Origin: Pararobbsia alpina | GTDB lineage: Bacteria; Pseudomonadota; Gammaproteobacteria; Burkholderiales; Burkholderiaceae | DNA: 64,000 nt | Assembly (NCBI RefSeq): GCF_902859895.1 | Contig: NZ_CADIKM010000013.1 | Span: forward strand, 62,001-126,000 | Reading direction: 5' to 3' | Shown: positions 16,642 to 26,800 of the stretch, one piece after another | Position numbering within the stretch: position 1 is the stretch's first letter | Layout: every line of letters begins with the position of its first letter | Notes under the pieces: model-generated | Told to the model about the DNA's origin: nothing | Database searches by the model: none | What the model saw: the letters and a program-made list of their open reading frames with translations, nothing else | Translations under genes and position numbers: made by a program

Positions 16642-17367
16642 TCAGATGATCCCGCCGTTGACACCGATCACCTGGCGCGTGACATAGGACGCGGCGTCAC
16701 TCATCAGGAAGCCGACCACGGAGGCGACCTCGTCGGGACGGCCGACCCGGTTCATCGGCACCATCTTGAGCGCCTGATCGAGCGGCATCTCGTCGAGCAT
16801 GCCCGTGTCGATCAGTCCCGGCGCCACGCAGTTCACCGTGATCGAGCGGCTCGCCAGCTCGGCGGCAAGGGCCTTGGTCGCACCGATCAGGCCGGCCTTT
16901 GCCGCGCTGTAGTTGACCTGGCCGCGGTTGCCCATGACCCCGGAGACCGAGGCGATCGTCACGATGCGACCGCCCTTCCTGGCGCGCACCATCGGCATCG
17001 TCAGCGGATGGACGACGTTATAGAAGCCGTCGAGACCGGTCTCGAGCACCACGTCCCAGTCCTCTTCGCTCAGTGCGGGAAACGCCGCATCGCGCGTGAC
17101 GCCGGCGTTGCAGACGATGCCATAGTACGGTCCGTTCTGTTCGAGGTCCGCCAGGAGCTGCATGCGGCAATCGGCACGGTCTCGCACATCGAACTGCACG
17201 ACCCGTGCGACACCCCCTTGCATGGCGATGGCGGACGCGACCGAATCGGCTTCGCTGCGGCCTTGGCGGCAATGCACCGTCACGGCGAAACCATCGGCGG
17301 CCAGCCGGTAGGCAATCGCACGGCCGATGCCGCGGTTCGCACCGGTGACGAGAACACGTCGTGTCAT
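16642..17367 (-). CDS. fabG-like: 3-oxoacyl-[ACP] reductase-type short-chain dehydrogenase
   Basis: 241-residue SDR that reduces 3-oxoacyl-ACP (or a similar ketone) with NAD(P)H. Cofactor motif TGANRGIG is at 8-15, the NAG motif at 87-89, and the catalytic set is S140, Y153, K157 (NYSAAKAG). The C-terminus VNGGII is that of FabG. FabG-like paralogues of this kind (TRRVLVTGANRGIG start) often belong to aryl-polyene or other secondary fatty-acid clusters, but no other such gene is adjacent. Its ATG overlaps the end of an open frame of about 70 codons without a start codon. Confidence 0.88.
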   Translation of the reverse strand: MTRRVLVTGANRGIGRAIAYRLAADGFAVTVHCRQGRSEADSVASAIAMQGGVARVVQFDVRDRADCRMQLLADLEQNGPYYGIVCNAGVTRDAAFPALSEEDWDVVLETGLDGFYNVVHPLTMPMVRARKGGRIVTIASVSGVMGNRGQVNYSAAKAGLIGATKALAAELASRSITVNCVAPGLIDTGMLDEMPLDQALKMVPMNRVGRPDEVASVVGFLMSDAASYVTRQVIGVNGGII

Positions 17368-17559
17368 GACTGCTGACTCCCCTGCATGAATGGCTGAAAA
17401 TGATCGGATGGTAAACCTTGACGACGGCCGTGGTCAGCGCGGGAGATCGCGCCGCGGTGCGGCGGCAATTCGTCGATCGGCGCAAAGCCGTTGAGATAGG
17501 CGCAGGGCTGACAACAGGCGCGGACAATGAGCGACCCACGCCGGCCTGCATGCAGGAGC

Positions 17560-17640
17560 TTACAGGGTCAGGCGGATACCGGCCATCGAGGTGAGGGCCG
17601 GTCCATCCTTGAAGAATCTAAACGCCCATGCCGGGCACTC
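17560..17640 (-). other. Possible 3-prime fragment of an outer-membrane barrel gene
   Basis: In the gap between the pelG stop and the fabG-like start, one - strand frame (shifted relative to pelG) reads AWAFRFFKDGPALTSMAGIR followed by LTL and a TAA at 17560-17562. Alternating hydrophobic residues around a KDGP turn and the hydrophobic end resemble the last beta-hairpin of an outer-membrane protein. No start codon or longer gene was found, so this may be chance or a remnant. Confidence 0.2.
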
Positions 17641-19015
17641 AGCCTTTTTGCAGCATATACGTTTCGTACTCGAGGCCTTCGAATTTGCGATCGAGCAGGT
17701 AGACCGATGCCAGGACGGTCAGGAGCAGCGCGCCCGCAAACCCGTATCCATAGGTGCTCGGTCCGTAATGCAGCGTCAATGCGGTCAACACCCCATTGAG
17801 TACGACGAACATGAAGCTCAGCTTCAGCACCGTGCGGCGCTGGTCGAGATAGAAAAAGACGTTGAGGGCGCCCAGAAACAACACCTGGAGACTGGCCGCG
17901 ATCACGTCGATCCGCAGCAGCGGTGCATACAGCGTTGAAATCCCGAGCCTTTCCAGCAGCCAGTCGCCGAACGCGAAAATAAGCAGAATCACCACCGTCT
18001 GGATCTTCAGGATTTCGAAGAGCCCCGCCCGCACAGAGCGGACCATCATGTCACGCGACTCCTGGATATGCGCGAGGGTCGCGCCGCTGCGCACGGCATC
18101 ATAGAACTCGTCGTAGAACTCGACAAAATCGGCTTCGATTCGCACAAGAAACACGGCCATCCCCGGCATCACGCACAGATAGGAGATAAACACCGGGATG
18201 TCGTAAATCGCCGAGGCGCGCAAAGGCCCGATCACATGCTGACCCGTGGCCGGGCCGAACCAGAACATGAATTTGTCGAGCCAGACGCCGAGGTTGTAGA
18301 GAAATCCGACAAAGATCAGGCTCGGATAGGCAAAGCGTCCGTTGAAGACTTCGAACGACAGGAACCGGTCGCTCGGGTAGTTCCGGTAGATCAGACCCGA
18401 CAGGCCGAGCAGCAGCACAAAATGGCCGATCACAAAGCCGAGCAACAGGCCCTCGAGGCCGTGCCGGTTCAGCATCAGCGCGGCGCAGACCGTTACGGCA
18501 TAACCGACGAAGAACGTGCCGAGAATATGCTTGTACTGTTTGACGCTCGACAGCACGATCGCGGCGACCCAGATATTGCTGAGAATCACGAATCCCGTGA
18601 GCATCAGTGCGCGATAGCTAAGCGACAGATGTGCGAACAAGGTGAAGGCCAGTGCGACGCCGACCAGACCCGAAACGAGCGTCGTCATGAGCACGATCGT
18701 GTTGAAGTTCGGCAGCACGAGATCGATGCGTTTCTCGAACAACCGGTCGGACATGAAGCGCGTAAATGCGAGCTGCACAAAGCCGGTCAGGATCAGGCTC
18801 GACGCGATCAGGTAGGTCACTGACACCTGGAACTGGGTGATCTGGAAGTCCGGGATGACCTTGCCGAGGCTCAGCAAGCCGATCAGCAGCATGCCGATGA
18901 TCGAGAGGATCAACGGCCCCGAGCTGATGACCCCTGCAAAGACATAGGCCTTCGCCACCCCGGTGAGGGTGTCGCGCCGCATCATCTTGCGTAGTTCGAA
19001 TCCGATGCCGGCCAT
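17639..19015 (-). CDS. pelG: Pel polysaccharide inner-membrane transporter PelG
   Basis: 458-residue, twelve-helix protein of the MATE/Wzx-like flippase class. It works with PelD, PelE and PelF in the inner-membrane complex that makes and exports Pel. It starts with the family-typical MAGIGFELRKMM and has the central WLDKFMFWFGPATGQHV segment and the IRIEADFVEFYDEFYDAVR loop. The ATG follows the pelF stop by three bases (TAA AAC ATG), which fits translational coupling. It is the last gene of the operon. Confidence 0.95.
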   Translation of the reverse strand: MAGIGFELRKMMRRDTLTGVAKAYVFAGVISSGPLILSIIGMLLIGLLSLGKVIPDFQITQFQVSVTYLIASSLILTGFVQLAFTRFMSDRLFEKRIDLVLPNFNTIVLMTTLVSGLVGVALAFTLFAHLSLSYRALMLTGFVILSNIWVAAIVLSSVKQYKHILGTFFVGYAVTVCAALMLNRHGLEGLLLGFVIGHFVLLLGLSGLIYRNYPSDRFLSFEVFNGRFAYPSLIFVGFLYNLGVWLDKFMFWFGPATGQHVIGPLRASAIYDIPVFISYLCVMPGMAVFLVRIEADFVEFYDEFYDAVRSGATLAHIQESRDMMVRSVRAGLFEILKIQTVVILLIFAFGDWLLERLGISTLYAPLLRIDVIAASLQVLFLGALNVFFYLDQRRTVLKLSFMFVVLNGVLTALTLHYGPSTYGYGFAGALLLTVLASVYLLDRKFEGLEYETYMLQKG

Positions 19016-19018
19016 GTT

Positions 19019-20773
19019 TTAAATCCCCTGCTTGCTGATCGAGGTGGCGGGTGCGTTCGCGGCGCCGCCTGCCGCGGGAGCGGAGGCGACGGTGGAAATT
19101 GCGGGGGACGCCGCGGGGGACGCCGATGCAATGGGCGCGGTCACCCGCTGGCCGGCGTGCCCTCCCTGCCCCGCCGCAGCCATGCTCCGGTGATCGACCG
19201 GGCAGGTCTTCGTCGGATTGGCGCCGCCGCCAACAGGCTGCGCGTCCGGCAGCTGCGCGAGCCGGTCGTAGATGCCACGGTAGGCATCGATCATCTTGTC
19301 CTGCGTGTAGTAGGCTTCGACGCGCGCGATCGCAGCGCGTTGGGCTTCGTACCAGCGTGCTTCATCGTGCAGCAGCTCGTTGAGCGCTGTCGCGAGTGCC
19401 TGCGAATTGGCAATCGGCACGATCGCGCCAGCCTTGCCGAGCGCCTGGTCCTCGGCGCCGAGCCCCTCGACCAACTGCCGGCACGAACCGACATCGGTCG
19501 AGACGACTGGCACGCCGGCCGCGAACGCTTCGAGCACGACGAGGGGCAGGCCCTCGCTGATCGACGACAGCGCGACGATACCCACCTTCGGCAGCAGGTC
19601 GTCGACACGCTGGAAGCCGAGGAATTTCACATTGCGCGCGAGATCGAGCGACTGCACGAGACTGCGGCATTCCTGCGCGTAGGCGGGATCCTCGGTCTCG
19701 GGACCGGCGATCCAACCCTCGACGTCGGGAAACTGCCGGCTGACCGTGAAGATCGAGCGAATGAAGGTCTTCACATCCTTGATCGAGACGACCCGTCCGA
19801 TCAGCACGATGACCTGCGGCACGCCGGGCCCGCGACGCGCGCGCAGCGCGGCGAAACGGGCGATATCGATCCCGTTGGGCACATTGCGCGTCTTCGCGGC
19901 AGGCGCGCCGTCGGCGATCTGGCGCAGACGGTTGCCCTCGAACAGCGACACCATCTCGCTGCTGGCCGAATAGCAGACCCGGCCGAGCGCCTCGAAGAAG
20001 CTCACCCAGAGTTCGCGGAAGTAGCTGACTTCGGAGATATCCTTCTCGAAGATCCCGCGGTTGTCGCGAATCCAGCTGCTCTGCAACAGGTCGATCTTGC
20101 GTTCCTTCGTATAGATACCATGCTCCGACACGAGCAGCGCACGCCCCGTCTTGTAGTGGAGCAAGGCGCCGAGGAAGCCCGCATAGCCGGTCGACACCGT
20201 GTGGTAGACCTTGGCCGGCGGCAGCTTGTCGGCGATGCGCGCAAGCTGCCACAGCGGCTTGTGCATGATCCGCACTGTCCAGAAATAGTCCGTGAACGAC
20301 GGGTCGGTACAGCGCTCGTGGTACTGCTCGGTGATGTATTCCCATGCGGTCTTGCTGTACAGGAACTGATCTTCGCCGAGCCTGCCGCCGGGCTGAATCA
20401 TCGGGATCACGTCGGCCATCAGGCCTGCGATATCGTCCGGCCGGGTCACGGCCGAGCGCAGCGATTGATGCAGCGCGGCCGAGCGCTCGAACGCCTCGGG
20501 GTCGCCGAGCGCGGGTTCGGCGAGCGGTGGCGGATCGAAGCGATAGAGATAGTGCGTCTCGAAGTGCACGACGTTCTCGGGCAGCGTGTACAGCGCGCCC
20601 TGATAGTCCTCTTCGCGGCTGCCGATGAAGACGATTGCGAAGGTCTTCTCCGGGAACGAGCGGATCATCTGGTCGACCCAGCTCGAAACGCCTCCGCGTA
20701 CATAGGGGAAGGTGCCTTCGAGCAGCAAGGCAATGTCCGCCGAAGCGGCATGACGTGTCGTCTGTGTATTCAT
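19019..20773 (-). CDS. pelF: Pel glycosyltransferase PelF
   Basis: 584-residue cytoplasmic GT4-type transferase that polymerises Pel from UDP-GalNAc/GlcNAc-type donors. The N-terminal PelF domain begins IALLLEGTFPYVRGGVSSWV and has FIGSREEDYQGALY and VSTGYAGFLGALL. The C-terminal donor domain has VIVLIGRVVSIKDVKTFI, FLGFQRVDDLLPKVGIVALS, SISEGLPLVVLEAFAAGVPV and STDVGSCRQLVEG. The start was set at 20773 because its ATG overlaps the pelE stop (ATGA). It carries an extra ~65-residue Ala/Ser/Pro-rich C-terminal tail that the core family does not need. Confidence 0.96.
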   Translation of the reverse strand: MNTQTTRHAASADIALLLEGTFPYVRGGVSSWVDQMIRSFPEKTFAIVFIGSREEDYQGALYTLPENVVHFETHYLYRFDPPPLAEPALGDPEAFERSAALHQSLRSAVTRPDDIAGLMADVIPMIQPGGRLGEDQFLYSKTAWEYITEQYHERCTDPSFTDYFWTVRIMHKPLWQLARIADKLPPAKVYHTVSTGYAGFLGALLHYKTGRALLVSEHGIYTKERKIDLLQSSWIRDNRGIFEKDISEVSYFRELWVSFFEALGRVCYSASSEMVSLFEGNRLRQIADGAPAAKTRNVPNGIDIARFAALRARRGPGVPQVIVLIGRVVSIKDVKTFIRSIFTVSRQFPDVEGWIAGPETEDPAYAQECRSLVQSLDLARNVKFLGFQRVDDLLPKVGIVALSSISEGLPLVVLEAFAAGVPVVSTDVGSCRQLVEGLGAEDQALGKAGAIVPIANSQALATALNELLHDEARWYEAQRAAIARVEAYYTQDKMIDAYRGIYDRLAQLPDAQPVGGGANPTKTCPVDHRSMAAAGQGGHAGQRVTAPIASASPAASPAISTVASAPAAGGAANAPATSISKQGI

Positions 20774-21828
20774 GTCGACCAGTATTGAACGATCGAGCGC
20801 AGCGTCGGCAACGACGCTCCTTCGCCCAGTGAGGACAGTGCCTGCGCGACGGCGCGATAGTCGCCGCGCAGGTAGGCACTTTCGGCGATCCACGGCTGCA
20901 GCCGGTCGCCCGGGAAGCCACGCGAAAGGGCATTCTCAAAAAATGCGTCGGCACGCGCGACATCGTTCTCGAGCAGCGCGAGGCGCCCGCGCGTGACCCA
21001 CAGGGCGGCGTTGCTGTCGTCGATCGCGAGCGCCCGATGTGCATACTTCTCGACCTGCTGTGCCGCGAACCGCTGCATCTCGCCCTGCACGAGGTTCTGG
21101 TAGATCAGCTCCCAGTACAGTTCGGCCAGCAGCCGCGAGGTCTCTTCGACTTCGTGGGGGGCGGTGTTTCCGTCGAGCTTGCTCAACAGCTCGTAGATGC
21201 GCTGGGTAATCTTCTTCTCGGCGCTGTCGAGCATCCCATAGGCGAGCAGCCGGACGTCCTCGATCGGATCGCCGAGCAGATCACGCAGCACGGTGCCCGT
21301 GGTTCGCGTGGGCATCGACTGGATCGCGACGAGCGCGGTCACCCGGTCGTCGACGGCGATCGCGGGGTTCACGAGCTTGGCCTGCAGCCGGGCGCCGCTG
21401 CCGTGCGCGATGCGCGAGACGAGATAGACGGCGAAGCGCGGCAGGGACACCTCGCCAACGCTGTTGACGTCGGCATCGCGCGGCCAGAAGATGCCCCAGA
21501 TGATACCGCTCGCGCAGACGAGGCAGCCGATCACGGGCACGAACAGGCAGAACGCGAACAACAGCAGCCAGGTTGCGAAGGCCGGCTGCCGATAGCGATG
21601 CGGTAGCACGAAGCGCACCGCCGTCGCGATCAGCACGGCCGCGATCAGCTGCATCGCGATCACCGGCAGCAAGGGATCGATGCCGCCGAGCGCATGCAGG
21701 TCCGGGCGTAGGATCTCCTCCACCGCGAGCATCTGGAACGCGATGCCGAGCAAAGTGGCAACCACGATCAAAAGAACCAACAGGATCGATGTGCCGACAG
21801 CAGTGACAGGCTTGATCGTTGCGTTCAT
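20770..21828 (-). CDS. pelE: Pel inner-membrane protein PelE
   Basis: 352 residues. An N-terminal pair of membrane helices (about 9-32 and 45-66) and a third near 73-100 are followed by a cytoplasmic helical-repeat (TPR-like) region (QVEKYAHRALAIDDSNAALWVTRGRLALLENDVARADAFFENAL). This matches PelE, which couples PelD and PelF in the synthase complex. The start at 21828 lies four bases after the pelD stop; the open frame to 21915 overlaps pelD. Confidence 0.92.
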   Translation of the reverse strand: MNATIKPVTAVGTSILLVLLIVVATLLGIAFQMLAVEEILRPDLHALGGIDPLLPVIAMQLIAAVLIATAVRFVLPHRYRQPAFATWLLLFAFCLFVPVIGCLVCASGIIWGIFWPRDADVNSVGEVSLPRFAVYLVSRIAHGSGARLQAKLVNPAIAVDDRVTALVAIQSMPTRTTGTVLRDLLGDPIEDVRLLAYGMLDSAEKKITQRIYELLSKLDGNTAPHEVEETSRLLAELYWELIYQNLVQGEMQRFAAQQVEKYAHRALAIDDSNAALWVTRGRLALLENDVARADAFFENALSRGFPGDRLQPWIAESAYLRGDYRAVAQALSSLGEGASLPTLRSIVQYWST

Positions 21829-21832
21829 GGCA

Positions 21833-23233
21833 TCAGGCGTCAAAACCGCATCGTTGCAGCAGGCGCTTGAGCGCCGCACCGTTGCCGCTGGGCGCGACGT
21901 GAAGCGTATGCACACCGATGCGCGCGGCTTCGAGGCTCAAGCCGAACTGGACATGCAGACTGTCTTCGATTCGGGCGAGATACCCGTCGACCCCGGCCCC
22001 ATCGGTCGCCGGCATCAGGTTCAGGAAGATCGAGTGGTCGGGTGTCTGCAGCGACCAGGTCAAGTCGAGCGAACGACGGCGGCGATTGATGTGCTCGAGC
22101 AAGGAGTCGCCTTCGTCGTCACGCGGGAACACCAGCGCAATCAGCGACGATTCGACGCGCGCATCGCGCTGCAGGCGTTCGAGACGGCCGAGGTCGACCG
22201 CAAACTCATAGGGCACGCTCGGCACTTCGCTGACGATCGCATGCGCGACGGCGGCGTGTTCGACGCCATCGGCATAGTAGCCGAGCAGCACGAGCAGGAA
22301 CTGCAGGTTGTCGTGGTTCAGCGACAGGAACGGCATGCGCTTGATCACGAGCACGCCAAGCAGGTCGCCCTCGCTCGTCGACAGCGGCGCGCACGCGACA
22401 TACTGCGTGTTGCCCTCGCGCGCCTCGTCGACGTTGGTCAGATGTGCCAGCGCGCGCGTCTCGATGCAGTGCCGCACGAGCGCGTCGGCCGGATCGACCG
22501 CGAACGACTCGCCGACGTGCGCAATCGCGGCGCTGTCGGTCGTATGCGTGTGGTCGCCCTCGAGTAAGCCCTTGCGTGCCGGAACGATCGCCGCGACTTC
22601 GAGCTGGCACACCTGCGCCGCGAACTCGAGGAAGTCGGTTGCGTTCGGCAGGCCGCCACGCTTGAACTCAGCCGCGGCCGATGCCGTGATCTGTCGCAGC
22701 CGCGTGACCGAGTCACGCAGCGTCGCCGGGCGCGTGAGCAGGTCTTTCTCGAGACGCTCATGCGACAGGTGCAGCAGATAGTGACTGTTGGTCAGCGAAA
22801 CGAGTCGATCATTCAGGTATTCGTTGAGCGCGCGTGCGCGCGCCGAGCGAATGCCCCAGGTATCGCCGAAGTGACCGCCGACCAGCGTCTGGATCGTGCC
22901 GCCGACAAAAAAGACAATCGGGAAGCCCTCGACCGAATGCTGTGGATACAGCACATACCAGCCGGCCAGCAGAGCAAGCACCGAGACCATGCCGAGCAAC
23001 GTGCCATAACGCAGCGCGAGCACCAGCGGGAACAACCAAATCCACGGGAACGGGCTCGAGATCCACAAGGGGTCGTGCCCACCGAGCAGCGCGGCGGCGA
23101 CCATCACCGCCGCCATGACCACCAGCACCTCGATCACGGCGATCGGGCGCGTGGTGACCGGCGTCAGCCAGCGCCGATAGCGGCCCGACTCGGCGAAGGT
23201 CCCGCGGCGCGTATCCTGCGCAACGTTCGACAC
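21833..23233 (-). CDS. pelD: c-di-GMP receptor PelD
   Basis: 466 residues. An N-terminal block of membrane helices (about 27-110) is followed by a coiled coil (LNDRLVSLTNSHYLLHLSHERLEKDL), a GAF domain and a degenerate GGDEF domain that cannot make c-di-GMP but binds it at its I-site. The RxxD motif is present as RSLD (R387/D390). This is the post-translational switch of Pel synthesis. The GTG start at 23233 is chosen because AGGAAG precedes it and the pelC stop lies ten bases upstream; the longer open frame to 23278 would run into pelC. Confidence 0.94.
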   Translation of the reverse strand: MSNVAQDTRRGTFAESGRYRRWLTPVTTRPIAVIEVLVVMAAVMVAAALLGGHDPLWISSPFPWIWLFPLVLALRYGTLLGMVSVLALLAGWYVLYPQHSVEGFPIVFFVGGTIQTLVGGHFGDTWGIRSARARALNEYLNDRLVSLTNSHYLLHLSHERLEKDLLTRPATLRDSVTRLRQITASAAAEFKRGGLPNATDFLEFAAQVCQLEVAAIVPARKGLLEGDHTHTTDSAAIAHVGESFAVDPADALVRHCIETRALAHLTNVDEAREGNTQYVACAPLSTSEGDLLGVLVIKRMPFLSLNHDNLQFLLVLLGYYADGVEHAAVAHAIVSEVPSVPYEFAVDLGRLERLQRDARVESSLIALVFPRDDEGDSLLEHINRRRRSLDLTWSLQTPDHSIFLNLMPATDGAGVDGYLARIEDSLHVQFGLSLEAARIGVHTLHVAPSGNGAALKRLLQRCGFDA

Positions 23234-23243
23234 GGTGTCTTCC

Positions 23244-23816
23244 TTACTGACGGGTAACGGGAGCAAGCAGGGCCGCAATCAAATTCTGGCCGACCGACGA
23301 CAGCGACGAACGGCTCCAGCCCGTACGGTTGCCCGTCGCGCTCCAGACGACCGCGCCGCTTTGCACGTCGATCACATGCAGGGTCATGCCGGCAGCGGGT
23401 TCGCCGTCGACACCGACCTTGTAGCGCCATTCCTCGACCGCACCGCTGACCGCGTACTTCACATGTTCCTTGCGCGCCCAGTCGAGTGCCTTGTCGCCCG
23501 CCGAGCGTTCCGACGGGTCGACGAGCGTGTCGCGGTTCAGACTCGCCGGATACCGTGTGACGCGATTGAAGCCCGCGCTCGTCAACAGGCTCTGCGTGAT
23601 CGATTCGGCCGCTAGACCGGCCTGCGGCGTCTCCGTGTAATTCACAATCGGCAGCACCGCCCATGTATCCTCGCGCGACAACTGTGGCGCGCTGCTCGTT
23701 TCGATCGACGCGCAGCCGCTGAGCGTGGCGGCCGCGGCCAACCCCGCCGCCCACATCGCGAGACCGCGCAACAATTTGGCGCGCCCGGCGCCGGCAAAAC
23801 GCTTTGACTCTTGCAT
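23244..23816 (-). CDS. pelC: Pel outer-membrane lipoprotein PelC
   Basis: 190 residues with a lipoprotein signal peptide and lipobox LSGC (Cys35). PelC forms a dodecameric ring on the periplasmic side of the outer membrane that guides cationic Pel to the PelB pore. Mature-region phrases TWAVLPIVNYTETPQAGLAAESI and TGWSRSSLSSVGQNLIAALL fit the family. The start at 23816 is preceded by AGGGGAA; the open frame reaches 23846. Confidence 0.92.
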   Translation of the reverse strand: MQESKRFAGAGRAKLLRGLAMWAAGLAAAATLSGCASIETSSAPQLSREDTWAVLPIVNYTETPQAGLAAESITQSLLTSAGFNRVTRYPASLNRDTLVDPSERSAGDKALDWARKEHVKYAVSGAVEEWRYKVGVDGEPAAGMTLHVIDVQSGAVVWSATGNRTGWSRSSLSSVGQNLIAALLAPVTRQ

Positions 23817-23881
23817 GATGTATTCCCCTGATTCCTGACAAAACATGTGGTGAAACGACCGTACCTCGGCTCATTGGCCGC

Positions 23882-26800
23882 TCAGAACAGCCACCGATAA
23901 CGTACGCCGAACTCAGTCGTTGACGTGCCCAGGTTCGAGACAGCTTCATGCTGGTAATACACGGCTGCATGATCGTTGCCGAACACGCTGCCGGCCAAGC
24001 CGACCAGGATTTGCGGACCCCAGCCGAAATTGCTGTCGTGGATCAGACCCACGTCGAGGAACGGCCGCCACGCACGCGTATAGCGCTCGAGCAGGTCGGT
24101 TCCGAAGCCGGCCGCGATGCCGTATTGCGAATAGCTTTGCGGCATGAAGGTGGCGGCCGTCGGAATGTCGCCGACCGGCACCAGGCGCTGCAGGAACGGC
24201 ACGGTAGAGTCCTCCGGGCTGTAGTTGCCGTGCGTGCCGACGATGCGCACCGCCACGTCCGGATATTCGATCCGGAACCGGTAGCCGATTTCGCCGTCCA
24301 TCAGGGCGCCGCTGCCGATGCGCTGACGGTCCTGCGCGTAGAAGTAGTCGCCCTCGAGGGAGCCGCGCACGAACACGCGCGGCAACACGTCCCATTCGAC
24401 TTCGCCGCGCAACATGTCCTTGACGCCGCCGACCTGAACTTCCTGCGATTCGTCGGCGAACTGATTGCGGCCGATCTGGAACGTGAAGTGCAGCGGCGTG
24501 CCGCGGCCGAATTCGGCCGAGAGGGCCTGCGTATAGAACGAGGTCAAGGCGTCACGTCGGCCCAGGACCAGCGCGACGTCCTCGCTCGTCGTCTGGTAGT
24601 GCCCGATGAAGTTAAAGGTCCGGTCGGTCGACGGCACGCCCGTGAGGAGCTGGGCATTGGTCGTGCGCTGGTTCAACTGGATACCCTGCAGCGCGATCGA
24701 GAAGTGATCGCTCAGCGCAAGCTCGCCGCCGACTTTCGTCTCCCAGTAAGCGAGCGGGTTCGCGGTCACGCTGCGCACACCGAAGTAGACGGACTGGTTG
24801 CGGTCGGTCGCGAGATCGCTCAGACGCGCATGGAGGTCGTCGTTGGCGGGCGCCCCGTCGAGACTCAAGAACGCGAGCGTCTGAGCTTCGCCCTGCCGGT
24901 CCGCCAATTCGTACGCGTCGATGCGGTTCTCGACGCGCACACGGCTCGCCCCCTTCGAGTCGAGGACGCGGTCGATCGTCCTGATGTCGTGATCGGCGAG
25001 CGCAACGGACAACTCCGCGTCGACCGGCCGGGTAAGCCGGTTCGCGTATTCGCGTGTGAGCCATGCCTTCGCGAGCGGGTCCGACTCTTTCGAGAGTGCC
25101 CACGCGACCGACACCTCGATTGCCGCGGACGAAATCTGACGCTGCTGCTTCAACTGTACCGGCGACATGCCGGCGGTCACCAGCGGATCATCCGGTGAAA
25201 GCGGCGCACGGGTGATCTTGCCGCCGGAGCTCTGCCCCGGGCGCGTGAGCGGCGCGTCGGCGGCGGCCACGCCACCGGCAACAGCCGGCGTGTCGACCTT
25301 CGGCAGCTTGCCGACATTGCCGAGCACGCTTTCCTGCATGGTACTCGTGTCGGACTGCGCGCCGTCGGCTCGCAACATTTCGATCAGCACGCGCTTGGAC
25401 GAGTCGCCGTTCTCGAACATTTCGCTCAGCGTGACGCGGCGCTGGCGCAATTCTTCGCGGCGTTCGGCGTCGTCGTTCGACAACCCGGCCGGCAGGCGGC
25501 CGCGACTCGGCGCACCGGCAGGCAACGGGCCCGCATCGGGATCGAGCGCCAACAATTGAGTCCAGACATAGCGGCGCAGCGACCATGCACTCTGGTCGTT
25601 CCCGGCTGCCTCTTCCGCATCGGCGAGGGCGAGCACCCACAGCGGGTCGCCTTTCGATGCGGAGGCTTCGCGGCGGAAATAGGCGAGCGCTTCGGCCGGC
25701 CGGTTCAGGCGCACCAGACCTGCCGCATACGGCCCCCAGAGCGCGGCGACGTCAAGCGAACGGTCGCGCCACCGCCCGATCGTCTCGCGCAGCTCGTCGT
25801 CCGAGCCGAAATCGACCAGCGTCCACAGATAGGCGGACTGCACATCGGGCGACGCCCCCGGCAGGCTCGCGGCGCGCCGCAGATCGCGCAGCGCGGCTTG
25901 CGGCTGGCGGGTCTGGCGCTCGTATTCGGCGATCATCGCCAGCGCGTCGGGCGAGTTGTCGATGACCGCGCGCTCCTTCGGTGTCAGCGACGCGAGCAGC
26001 TTGGTAAGGCGTGGCCAGGCACGCGCCTGGACGTAGTAGTAGATCGCGTCCTGCAAGGCGCGCGGCGTACCCGTATTGCGATACTGGAGCTCGGCAATGC
26101 GGCCCGCATCGAGCGGATGGCCGTCGTAGAAGTACGCCATGTCGCCGAGGTCTTCATCGGTCGCATGATTGCCCGCGAGCAGTTTGCTGTTCGCGAGGTG
26201 AACAGCGTCGTCGTTTTCGAGCATACGGGCCAGCTGGCCGTAGGTGCGCCAGAAGTTCTCGTTGGCCGTCGTCGCGACAGGCAACGCGACCTTCAGCGCA
26301 CCGAACGCACCCTTGTAATCGCGATGCGCGTAGTAGAGATTGGCAAGGCGCAGCGCATCATCCGCATTCGGACCCGCGATCTTCTGCAGCTCGACATAGG
26401 TCGCCTCGGCGAGATCGTCCTGGCCCGCGCGCTGGGCCAGCGCTGCATAGCGGCGCATCACGTCGATCCGCTGAGTACCGACCTCCCGACGCTTGAGGAA
26501 GGCGAGCGCATCGTCGGGGCGGCCAAGCCGCTCGTAAGCGTCGACGACCGCGTCGACGCGCTTGAGATTCTTCGGGTCCAGGTCCGACTGATGGAGCAGC
26601 GCATCGACATACGCCTCGTCATCGTTGAGCGCCGGCGCGATGCGCAATACCTGCTGCCAGGCATCGACGGCATTGGTCTGTTCGGCAACGGCATGCCAGG
26701 CCTGCAGCGCGATCATGGGCTGGTTGCTCCATTCCGCGGACTGCGCGAGCCGGCGCTGCCAGACCGACGAAGTCGGGTCGGCGTTGACGCGGCGCTGTGC

